NCBI GenBank assembly: GCA_003260075.1
Contig: QLIY01000129.1
Location: 1-64,000, forward strand
Source: Phallusia mammillata
Lineage: Eukaryota; Chordata; Ascidiacea; Phlebobranchia; Ascidiidae
Length of the DNA stretch: 64,000 nt
Direction of reading: 5' to 3'
The position numbers were made by a program, and so were the translations under genes. Shown in pieces: positions 57,901-64,000 of the stretch. Numbering within the stretch: the stretch's first letter is position 1; every line of letters starts with the position of its first letter. The notes below the pieces were generated by a model that saw nothing but the letters and a program-made list of their open reading frames with translations, searched no databases and was not told where the DNA came from.

Positions 57901-60900
57901 TGAGTACCATAAATCATTTAAACGGGGATAGATCGACACCGTTTTTTGTCTATACTTACTTCGTTCCACCTCTTTATTCAGAAGGGGCATTGACAGATGA
58001 ATTGGCAAAGCGGCATTGGGCAGAGTTTACTGTTTAAACATTCAACTTGGATAAGCGCGAGTGATGTATGGGTTTAGATTACATGAGGCGGAGTGATGAA
58101 ATATTAGAACGTCCCATGGTTTTCGAAGCTATTCTTACCGACGCATTCTTTATTTTGTGGTCTAGTTAAGATAAACTACTGTAGAATCTGTTGAGCAAGC
58201 CAAAATAAATACCCTTTTCCTATCCTCCTTGATCTTTATGTATCTTGTTGGATGCCAGATTAGTTCGCGACTTTAATTTGGCTTAGTTGAGTTCGTCTAC
58301 AAACAATGAATTGTGAAGGATGAATACAATTAATGCGGTCACGTCTAAAACTGCGGGCCCACTTGGATCACTTGGTCCGCTTGGCCCAGCACTTCATGCA
58401 ATTCAAAAACTGCGGGCCCACTATATCCAGTGCTTGTCGCGTCTCTTGCAAGTATAAAAACTGCGGGCCCACTANACTTTATTGTGCTGCCTTTTATCTG
58501 TTAAAGTTAAATAGGTCTGTTTTGCACTAAAAGGGCTTCGGTCAATGGTTCTTAAGATTTTCCGTTCAATTCCTTACTTTACAATTTGAAACATATACAT
58601 TTCTCTCGAATAAAATCTTACCACAAAGTAGGCGCTAAACCAAACACCGATAGTTTAAGATCGGTTTTTGCAAAGGTCATATTTGTAGAACTTAACTGTA
58701 TTTTTTAAAACCACATGCAATAAATTGTAAATTCCTCCCCTAAATTTATAACTTTTTCAAGATTAGGAACCAATAACTCAGGCCATCAAAACAAAAGCTG
58801 TACATTAAAGAATAGAAATCGTATTTTTAAGTGTAAGATTTCTATGCGCAGTGGTGTTTTGGTGGTGCGTGTGTACCAGTCGGAAAGCGACCATCAGCTG
58901 TTAATGGTTCGTGGAGTGGTTGGACAAGCTGGAGTAGATGCTCCCGAACTTGTGGCATTGGAGTTTCATTTTCAGCTCGATACTGTGATCGGCCACCGCC
59001 TTCTAACGGAGGAAGCTACTGCCTGGGTGAACGGCGAAGATACAGGACATGTAATATCTGGGTTAGTGACTGGTTCGTGTGGTAATTGTAAAAAAATAAA
59101 AAAATAAACCTGCAGTAACTAAATATATAACTAAATTTGTTTTTCGTTTTGTATCTGAAATCAGTTGCGGGTGATGGCAAACAGCTCCCTCAGCAACGCG
59201 TTTGGTCGTACGTCATGCAAAAACTATTGCATCAACAAACAAACAAACAAACAAATCTTATGTTGACAGCAGCATTAACGCCATTGTGTGTATTGTAGGA
59301 CTGCCCGAAGAAAAATGACAGTTACTCCTTTCGGGAGGAGCAATGCACCGAATTCAACCATGTACCATACCGGAACAAGACCTACACTTGGTTTCCTGTC
59401 GACAGTGCGAGTAAGTTTACCGCAGTCAGAATACACAAATGTCGGCATGTTGCTTTTTCACGCACTTGTTGAACTGTATCACCAGAAACCTGGCCCTGAC
59501 GCCTGTTAGATGTCAAATCGGCAAACATTGCTAAAAGGTGCAATACTCATGGTAAAATCGACCACAAGAATGTAGAAAGGTTATTTCAATGATTAGTCCG
59601 AGGTTGGGGCTCACAAAGGTTGCTTAAAAGTTACTTGAAATGTTTTGATTGTATACACTTTGTTGTGTTTTGAAAGTGTAATTAGCGGTATTTCTGTTGG
59701 TGTTGCAAATAACGCAGCTGCAGCGAACATTTAAAGCGTGTCAGTTTGGCTAGCAACATATTTTTAACTCTGTAATTTGGTGATTCGTCGTTCAAAACTG
59801 ATTTATCAATGTACCTTGCAGTATTGACACTATATTTTCACTGCTGCAATATGATTAGATTTTGTGTTTTAAAAATATATTTGCTGTGTGAAAGACATAA
59901 GCGATTATAATACCCATTTTCGTATTAGTATCTCGAAAATGATTGGAAATATACATACGATTTGGACTTTTTGACATTAAATATTATTATCTTTCAGTAT
60001 ACCCGTGTGAATTACACTGCTACACAAGGACTGGAAAACGACCGTTTGCTGACAGACTAAAAGACAAGGTTGTGGATGGAACTCCGTGTTATAGCAGCGG
60101 AAAAGACATTTGTGTAGACGGAGTTTGCAAGGTTAGAAAGTCTATTAATCTCTTTTGTTTGTTTTTTCAAAACCACTAAAACGTGTTCCTTGCACTGAGA
60201 ATTCATACATATGCAGTATCTGACCCTCTGAAACATAGTTGTAATTCGGCCAAAAATTCGGGCCCCGAACCGGCCTGAATCTGAAAGTAGAAACCCCAAG
60301 CCCGGCCCGAACCTATATCGTTTTTAAGAAGCCCGTTTAGGCCTGAAAGTTTGATTGACAGGCCTCTACATAAAAGCCTACAAAACGTACTACTGCGCAG
60401 ACTATAATCAAAAAACGGCGTTTTAGGACTGTTGGGCATTAGGTTAAGTCCAGCAACTAGCTACATAGTTGGGTAATTTTATTAAACAAACGCACATAAT
60501 TCAAAAAACGCACATAATTTAATGTCACGCCCGAATCAAGCCCGTTTGTTAACCCGATCTGAACCCGACCCGAAAAGCCAGGCTCGACCCTAAACTCTGC
60601 TCTGACAGGTCATATGATTATATTATCGTCGATCGTTATTGTTTTGAAAGACGTTCGACAAATTTTATTTAAACAAGGAACTGGCGATGCCGATATATAG
60701 CGAAATCATATTCCCAAGTTTATATCTTCGACTGTTTTTGTTTTCGTGTATACTTGTTTACATATCAAGATGTGTTCAATTTTATAAAGATCATACAAAA
60801 CGATCCGTTTTAAGACAAACATTATATTGATGTAAGTCAGGAAATCCAAATGTGAACACACACAAATGATCTTATTATTAAGGCATCTTTCTATTACTTA

Positions 60901-63214
60901 ATACCTTCCAACAGGGACTGCTTAAGTTTTCAACAGGGACTGCTTGAAAATCATAACATAGGAGAAAATAATTGTTAGTTTAAGTAATTTCAATCCCTTT
61001 TGAATCTTGTTTTGTCAAATTCCCCTTTTGTAACAGTTTCATCCCTTCCCGACTAAGTTAAATAATATCCTTCGAATTTTGTGCATACATCGATTTCAAT
61101 AGCCCTACTTTCACAAACAAAAGTATGTTTTTAAAACCACTAGTAAAATTATTTTCCTGAAGTATTGCAAATTCTCTTTTTTAGTGTAAAAGCATAGAGC
61201 CAATAAATGATAAGCTGCAGACAAGGTCTCATCAGTGCAGCTGGTGACGAGAGATCGGCCGCATTGGCTAGTGTAGCCGTCCAAAGGCACTCCAGTGGTT
61301 TTCTGAATCTTTTACCTAACGAAATAATTTCTACTTAACTGTACCAAAAACAGTTTAACACACAAATCCACCTTTTGCAAACGAGAGCGTATGTTTTTAT
61401 GCATTGCCATCTTAGTTTTCATGACACATTACATTTTTGTCATCAGCGTTTGGGATGTGACCTTAAGATCGACTCCGTGTCACGTGAGGACAAGTGTGGT
61501 GTTTGTCATGGCGACGGGACGTCATGCAGTGACGTCAAGAAGACCTTCAACTTGACGAGGGGCGAAGGTATATCCAACTATTGGCCATAAATCATTATTA
61601 GTTGTATACACATAAGCGTAAAAGTGACATTTAAGTATTTATAGACCACTGTTCACAACTCACGAGCCAAACTGGTACAACTTATCCTATATGACGCACT
61701 ATTTCATTAAAAGCTTCTGTTTGATAAAAATCTTAGTTGGCATTCCTATAAACAATGTGTTCCAACTCAATAAACTAACTAGTAAAGTGTCGTTAAAGTG
61801 ATATGCCAACGCCTTTTACTATGCGTTACAAATTGACGTATCGCTATTTCACTGTACATTCGCTCCCTTGTGAATTATGGTATCCTGAACGCACTTCCCC
61901 TAAAAAGGTCAAAATGTCACGGTAGTTTTTATCAGGTTCAAAGTCTGATTGTAAACAACGAGTATTTGTTGTAAAATTTTACTTTTTCAAAATTTTACAT
62001 TTTTTCTTTTCCAGAATATGTCAGCGTTGGAATCTTGCCTCTTGGTGCTCGGGACATACGCGTGCACGAAGCCAAGTCCACTGGTAACTTTTTGGCTTTG
62101 AAAAACCCAAATAGCCCCCCCCCCCTCCAGAATATGTCAGCGTTGGAATCTTGCCTCTTGGTGCTCGGGACATTCGTGTGCATGAAGCCAAGTCCACTGG
62201 TAACTTTCTGGCCTTGAAAAACCCAAACAGTGATGAGTATTATCTCAATGGAAGGTATAGAATACAGGTGGGTACGAATTGTCTCAGGATGACTCAATGG
62301 CTAAGAGGTTCTGAATGCTTTAGATTTGTCAATTGAGTCTTGGTTCAACCCGCAATTGCTCACCAAATTACTAAAGCGACGCCAACTCAACTGTGTACAG
62401 TCAGTTTCAACCCACAATTTTAGGAATGCAAATCCCCCGCCAAACTAAACACACGTCAGTCTGGCTTAACCCAAGAAAGATTTGTTAGCATTTAAAGGCT
62501 TACATTTTTGTGTGTTATTATAAGCAAACAGCTTAAACCTAATCGGTATTTCGTGGAAGTTTGTTTCTTGGAATAAAGTATGTGGATTTGACAGATGTAA
62601 ATAAACTCCGTTGATTGACATTTTTACCGCTCTACCTTTAAAAACATTTTGCTATAAGCTTCAGACTTGCCCTAAACCTTTAATAGTGCTCGGATTTGTG
62701 TTATTGGTTTTTTCCCAACAAACATTATTTAACTTTTAAAAATAAACAAAGCATTTTTTCTTGGTGCGTTTTCAGATGAACCTTCTGCGTTATGCCACTT
62801 TTCATTCCACTTCAATTATCAATATAAGAATCCACTTTAGAAAAGTTTCAATTCTAAACAGTGTTAGGTGACGTTAAGAGCATATATATTCAATATGCAG
62901 TTCGACAGAGATAGGCTTAGGAACTATGTTTAACATGAAAATCTCAACACAACCCAAATGGTTTGACCTGTTAGCATTTTTACATAATTATTTTTAATTA
63001 TCGGTATTTAGCGAAATTTGCCTGAGGTATTGTTATTTTAGTACATTTTTTTCTTTTTTTAATCTTATGTTATCATTAAATTTGAAATCTCTTGTCCTTA
63101 CAGTGGGACACCAAGTTTAAGCTGGCTGGAACATATTTTACATACGAGAGGGTTAATATGACGTTGGACAACATTACTGCTACTGGGCCGATCACCATGG
63201 ACATAGAAATCATG
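33791..63214 (+). CDS. ADAMTS7/ADAMTS12-like secreted metalloprotease, 3' incomplete
   Basis: Secreted zinc protease that acts on extracellular matrix. Seventeen exons (about 890 residues) join in phase throughout. Domains in order: signal peptide; propeptide ending with cysteine-switch FCGVIG; basic furin site KRRRRR; reprolysin domain from [19 protein letters not shown] with the zinc site HELGHNFAMHHD and Met-turn VMAP; disintegrin-like region ([12 protein letters not shown]); TSP1 repeat ([15 protein letters not shown]); Cys-rich domain ([15 protein letters not shown]); start of spacer ([20 protein letters not shown]). [10 protein letters not shown] and [10 protein letters not shown] match ADAMTS7/12 better than other subfamilies. 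The usual Gly of the zinc motif is Ala. The start could be ATG 33755 (12 residues longer) or 33791; 33791 places the hydrophobic core nearer the N-terminus. C-terminal TSP1 repeats lie beyond the window. Confidence 0.95.
34125..34573 (+). CDS. ADAMTS exon 2: propeptide
   Basis: Encodes [31 protein letters not shown] and [20 protein letters not shown], the ADAMTS propeptide pattern. Acceptor ttttag, donor gtaagt. Phase 1 in, 0 out. Confidence 0.9.
36082..36156 (+). repeat. Dispersed 75-bp repeat, copy 2
   Basis: Partner of 14004-14076 in opposite orientation, inside ADAMTS intron 2. Confidence 0.7.
36609..37024. mobile_element. hAT-like element, family B copy 3
   Basis: Ends CAGCGGTTCTCAAAC and GTTTGAGAACCACCG, with subterminal ggtccgcggtcc and ggaccgcgagccc. 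Target copies are eroded (5 of 8). Confidence 0.85.
37354..37363 (+). other. G10 run without clear overlap
   Basis: Ten G between gctgca and cagcatgc. I see no duplicated flank; it may be a true gap or a genuine G run. Confidence 0.5.
37719..37842 (+). other. Contig overlap around G run (37767-37777)
   Basis: About 46 bp repeated, with 20 bp of unmatched sequence after the run. Confidence 0.82.
38918..38993. mobile_element. hAT right-end remnant
   Basis: cccctggttgtgaaccactggg resembles a family B right end; no left end found. Similar remnants are near 15522 (ccagtggttcccgatggg), 51500 (gtttgagattcactg) and 54285 (ggttgccgacccctaaa). Confidence 0.4.
39638..39781 (+). other. Contig overlap around G10 (39702-39711)
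   Basis: About 65 bp repeated, with a 5-bp insertion (agcct) in the second copy. Confidence 0.85.
40192..40354 (+). CDS. ADAMTS exon 3: propeptide
   Basis: Begins [16 protein letters not shown] (family pattern GxIxxxxxxYxIEP). Acceptor tttttag, donor gtttgt. Ends in phase 1, in a Lys/Thr/Ser-rich tail. Confidence 0.9.
40354..40611 (+). other. Contig overlap around G10 (40477-40486)
   Basis: About 124 bp starting at the donor of ADAMTS exon 3 is repeated. Confidence 0.87.
41542..41762 (+). other. Contig overlap around G10 (41650-41659)
   Basis: About 105 bp repeated with a few substitutions. Confidence 0.87.
41909..42013 (+). CDS. ADAMTS exon 4: cysteine switch
   Basis: Ser/Thr-rich stretch ending PEFCGVIG, the free-Cys inhibitory motif of the propeptide. 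Acceptor tacag, donor gtaaac. Phase 1 in and out. Confidence 0.87.
42532..42741. mobile_element. hAT-like element, family B copy 4
   Basis: Ends CAGTGGTTCTCAAAC and GTTTGAGAACTACTG with inverted gacgcc/ggcgtc inside. Flanks ctgtacag/ctttacgg agree at 6 of 8. Confidence 0.88.
42764..42963 (+). other. Contig overlap around G10 (42857-42866)
   Basis: About 95 bp repeated, just before ADAMTS exon 5. Confidence 0.87.
42981..43204 (+). CDS. ADAMTS exon 5: furin site and catalytic start
   Basis: Contains [20 protein letters not shown]: a furin-type site followed by the first strand of the metalloprotease domain. Acceptor accag, donor gtaagt. Phase 1 in, 0 out. Confidence 0.94.
44301..44384 (+). 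CDS. ADAMTS exon 6: catalytic domain
   Basis: Encodes [20 protein letters not shown] then LIILEGEE, near the ADAMTS consensus. Acceptor tttcag, donor gtgaga. Phase 0 in and out. Confidence 0.94.
45100..45330. mobile_element. Decayed family C element
   Basis: Shares with 18190-18400 the order: gtccaattattatgtattttt, gagcagattaatgcg, gctagaatcaaatgcgaatt, gtgcggcccgcgat. Ends not preserved. Confidence 0.75.
47283..47495. repeat. GGGCC-rich dispersed repeat, copy 1
   Basis: Contains gaaacccggtccgaacctga and cctgaaaagcccggtccgac, shared in style with 60239 and 63265. Confidence 0.55.
47884..48008 (+). CDS. ADAMTS exon 7: catalytic domain
   Basis: Encodes [20 protein letters not shown] and [10 protein letters not shown]. 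Acceptor cccgcag, donor gtacac. Phase 0 in, 2 out. Confidence 0.95.
49222..49400 (+). repeat. LINE-tail-like repeat, copy 2, with A-rich tail
   Basis: ccttcatatcactaatgatg, gccgaaacgttgaaaaataa, tttttatgtctatttaggcc, then an A-rich tail running to the acceptor of ADAMTS exon 8 (49413). Confidence 0.68.
49413..49562 (+). CDS. ADAMTS exon 8: zinc-binding site first part
   Basis: Encodes [20 protein letters not shown] then [13 protein letters not shown]. The two catalytic His and the Glu are present. The intron splits the zinc motif after GH. Acceptor cacag, donor gtaagt. Confidence 0.96.
49563..53808 (+). other. ADAMTS intron 8 (4.2 kb)
   Basis: It splits the zinc-binding motif. One contig join (51852) and a hAT remnant near 51500. 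No exon seen. Confidence 0.7.
51747..51965 (+). other. Contig overlap around G10 (51852-51861)
   Basis: About 105 bp repeated with a small indel in an A run. Confidence 0.87.
53809..53952 (+). CDS. ADAMTS exon 9: third zinc His and Met-turn
   Basis: Completes the motif as GHNFAMHHD, so the third His is present but the usual Gly is Ala. Also VMAPHL (Met-turn) and [15 protein letters not shown]. Acceptor ttcag, donor gtaaga. Phase 2 in and out. Confidence 0.95.
53953..55751 (+). other. ADAMTS intron 9 (1.8 kb)
   Basis: Only a hAT remnant near 54285. Nothing else recognised. Confidence 0.65.
55752..55902 (+). CDS. ADAMTS exon 10: disintegrin-like domain
   Basis: Encodes [16 protein letters not shown] and [17 protein letters not shown], close to ADAMTS12 (RGWGFCLDD, HHQCQLQYGP). 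Acceptor tgtag, donor gtaagt. Phase 2 in, 0 out. Confidence 0.94.
56105..56197 (+). CDS. ADAMTS exon 11: disintegrin-like domain
   Basis: Encodes [20 protein letters not shown] then PGTKCGKGR. Acceptor tttcag, donor gtaaga. Phase 0 in and out. Confidence 0.93.
56735..56964 (+). other. Contig overlap around G10 (56841-56850)
   Basis: About 110 bp repeated with two substitutions. Confidence 0.87.
57675..57841 (+). other. Contig overlap around G10 (57754-57763)
   Basis: About 78 bp repeated; the last G run. Confidence 0.87.
58346..58475 (+). repeat. Three-copy GC-rich repeat with an ambiguous base
   Basis: aaactgcgggcccact occurs near 58348, 58407 and 58457. The window's only n (about 58475) follows the third copy, so local sequence quality is doubtful. 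Confidence 0.6.
58852..59061 (+). CDS. ADAMTS exon 12: TSP1 repeat
   Basis: Begins [14 protein letters not shown], then [20 protein letters not shown] and [15 protein letters not shown]. The donor gttagt at 59062 was chosen over gtaata at 59051 because it keeps the frame and yields CNIWDCP across the junction. A longer frame-shifted ORF overlaps it and is spurious. Confidence 0.93.
59237..59257 (+). repeat. (AAAC)n microsatellite
   Basis: About five tandem aaac units between ADAMTS exons 12 and 13. Confidence 0.85.
59299..59410 (+). CDS. ADAMTS exon 13: Cys-rich domain start
   Basis: Encodes [20 protein letters not shown] then TYTWFPV, close to ADAMTS12 (FRQMQCSEFDTVPYKN). Acceptor tgtag, donor gtaagt. 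Phase 0 in, 1 out. Confidence 0.93.
59998..60131 (+). CDS. ADAMTS exon 14: Cys-rich domain
   Basis: Encodes [12 protein letters not shown] and [20 protein letters not shown]. Acceptor ttcag, donor gttaga. Phase 1 in, 0 out. Confidence 0.95.
60239..60612. repeat. GGGCC-rich dispersed repeat, copy 2
   Basis: Contains aagcccggcccgaacctata, aagcccgtttaggcctgaaa and gaacccgacccgaaaagcca; it matches the reverse complement of 63265-63530. Confidence 0.65.
61215..61310 (-). repeat. SINE-like repeat, uninterrupted copy
   Basis: The reverse complement carries cactggagtgcctttggacg, gctacactagcc and tctctcgtcaccagctgcac without an insertion. It serves as the empty-site form of 10400-10790. Confidence 0.75.
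61447..61567 (+). CDS. ADAMTS exon 15: Cys-rich domain end
   Basis: Encodes [20 protein letters not shown] then GDGTSC. Acceptor atcag, donor gtatat. Phase 0 in, 1 out. Confidence 0.95.
62010..62229 (+). other. Contig overlap around C run (62115-62125)
   Basis: About 104 bp repeated, including most of ADAMTS exon 16; runs are C again from here. Confidence 0.88.
62015..62114 (+). CDS. ADAMTS exon 16 copy 1, truncated
   Basis: Encodes [20 protein letters not shown] up to KNPNS, then cut by the C run at 62115. The complete copy is 62131-62267. Confidence 0.88.
62131..62267 (+). CDS. ADAMTS exon 16 copy 2: spacer
   Basis: Complete version of the spacer exon: [20 protein letters not shown], then [12 protein letters not shown]. 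Donor gtgggt. Phase 1 in, 0 out. Differs from copy 1 by silent changes. Confidence 0.93.
63104..63214 (+). CDS. ADAMTS exon 17: spacer
   Basis: Encodes [20 protein letters not shown] then [14 protein letters not shown], matching the ADAMTS12 spacer (YKLAGTVFQYDRK). Last exon in the window. Acceptor tacag, donor gtatga. Confidence 0.93.
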
Positions 63215-63254
63215 GTATGAGCAAAGAAATTATGTTTCTCGAACTTTTTTGTCT

Positions 63255-63540
63255 CGAATTCTCGAGCAAATTTCTAAGTCGGGCCGGGCTTTTCGTTCGG
63301 GTTCGGGCTTTGGTTTTTGTAACAAACAGGCTTTATTCGGGCCTAACTTCACGTACTGTGTCCGTAATTTTTTAAAATGTAAATTACCGAGCTAAGTAGC
63401 TGGTTGTTGTATAGAACCTAATGCCTAACAGCCCTAAAACGTCTTGTTTGAGCCACCCCCCCCCCATCAAACTTTCGGGCCTAAACGGGCTGCTCCAAGA
63501 CGATTCGGGTTCGGGCCACTGACAACTTTGGTCCCGAGAT
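63255..63540. repeat. GGGCC-rich dispersed repeat, copy 3
   Basis: Contains gtcgggccgggcttttcg, ttcgggctttggtttttgta and ctttcgggcctaaacgggct. Present again from 63711 to the window end through contig overlap. Confidence 0.65.
63456..63465 (+). other. C10 run replacing about 58 bp
   Basis: The second copy (63905-63965) has real sequence at this point, so this run covers missing bases. Confidence 0.7.
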
Positions 63541-64000
63541 TGTCAATATACATGTACATCTAGAACCCAACACTCTTTTCAAAAATCGAGTCTTTTCCAG
63601 TACTAAATCGAGTGGAGTCGAAGTTTTAAGGCTATGACTTAAACTCAATTTGAGACCTACTTAAAACACAAGGTCATTGTCACTCAAAAAAGGTCATGAA
63701 CCCCCCCCCCAATTCTCGAGCAAATTTCTAAGTCGGGCCGGGCTTTTCGTTCGGGTTCAGGCTTTGGTTTTTGTAACAAACGGGCTTTATTCGGGCCTAA
63801 CTTCACGTTCTGTTGCCGTATTTTTTTAAATGTAAATTACCGAGCTAAATAGCTGGTTGTTGTATAGAACCTAATGCCCAACAGCCTTAAAACGTCTTGT
63901 TTAAGCCATTTTTTTACTATTGTCCATTGTGTATGTCTTCTTTATGATATACCTGTCAATTAAACTTTCGGACCTAAACAGGCTGTTCCAAGACGATTCG

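Larger units (their letters stand above)
56198..58851 (+). other. ADAMTS intron 11 (2.7 kb)
   Basis: Two contig joins (56841, 57754) and the ambiguous GC-rich repeat. No exon seen. Confidence 0.65.
63255..64000 (+). other. Contig overlap around C10 (63701-63710)
   Basis: 63255-63510 recurs from 63711 to the window end with substitutions; the overlap runs past the edge. Confidence 0.85.

Noticed and set aside
58844-59107. 87-codon ORF beginning [10 protein letters not shown]
   Set aside because: It is an out-of-frame shadow of ADAMTS exon 12; the other frame gives a full TSP1 repeat with correct splice phases.
1662-63710. Idea that C10/G10 runs with duplicated flanks are a new mobile element with very long target duplications
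   Set aside because: Duplication length varies from about 45 to 390 bp, copies differ like alleles, insert length is fixed at about 10, and base identity switches by large blocks. Assembly spacers explain all of this.

Overview
This is animal nuclear DNA: AT-rich, with short coding exons, GT-AG introns and many small DNA transposons. Two chordate-type genes, high divergence between apparent haplotypes and compact introns suggest an invertebrate chordate, most likely an ascidian. That assignment is inference; no sequence here names the species.

Region 1 (1-30.4 kb) is the C-terminal two thirds of a kinesin-3 gene of the KIF1A/KIF1B/unc-104 family, on the + strand. I traced 29 exons from the second half of the FHA domain to the stop codon. 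Phases join correctly at every junction that can be checked; the exon broken near 21.15-21.36 kb is the exception. The exons just upstream (stalk and first half of FHA) lie at 1-1660 on the MINUS strand and share one FHA exon with the + strand, so the leftmost contig is probably inverted. A long single-exon ORF of unknown function (about 5.05-7.28 kb) sits inside one KIF1 intron on the same strand.

Region 2 (30.4-33.75 kb) is intergenic. It holds a possible poly(A) signal for KIF1 and a TATA-like site before the next gene.

Region 3 (33.8 kb to the right edge) is an ADAMTS metalloprotease gene on the + strand, closest by motif to ADAMTS7/ADAMTS12. Its 17 visible exons encode a signal peptide, propeptide with cysteine switch, furin site, reprolysin catalytic domain, disintegrin-like domain, TSP1 repeat, Cys-rich domain and spacer. 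The gene runs off the window.

The most unusual signal at window scale is a set of 31 runs of C or G that are about 10 nt after flanking bases are allowed for. Nearly all lie between two almost identical copies of the same 45-390 bp. They look like ten-base gap placeholders written as C (G where the scaffold was flipped), between overlapping haplotype contig ends that were not merged. Two longer runs (69 and 52 nt) lack a sizeable duplication and look like sized gaps. Consequently several apparent duplications, including repeated exons, are probably not real.

Introns are full of non-autonomous DNA transposons: at least three hAT-like families with 8-bp target duplications, a pogo-like family, a GGGCC-rich family, a foldback element, a SINE-like repeat with a nested insertion, and a LINE-tail-like repeat. 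I found no tRNA, rRNA, CRISPR or viral genes, and no new gene system that I can defend beyond the unrecognised nested ORF.
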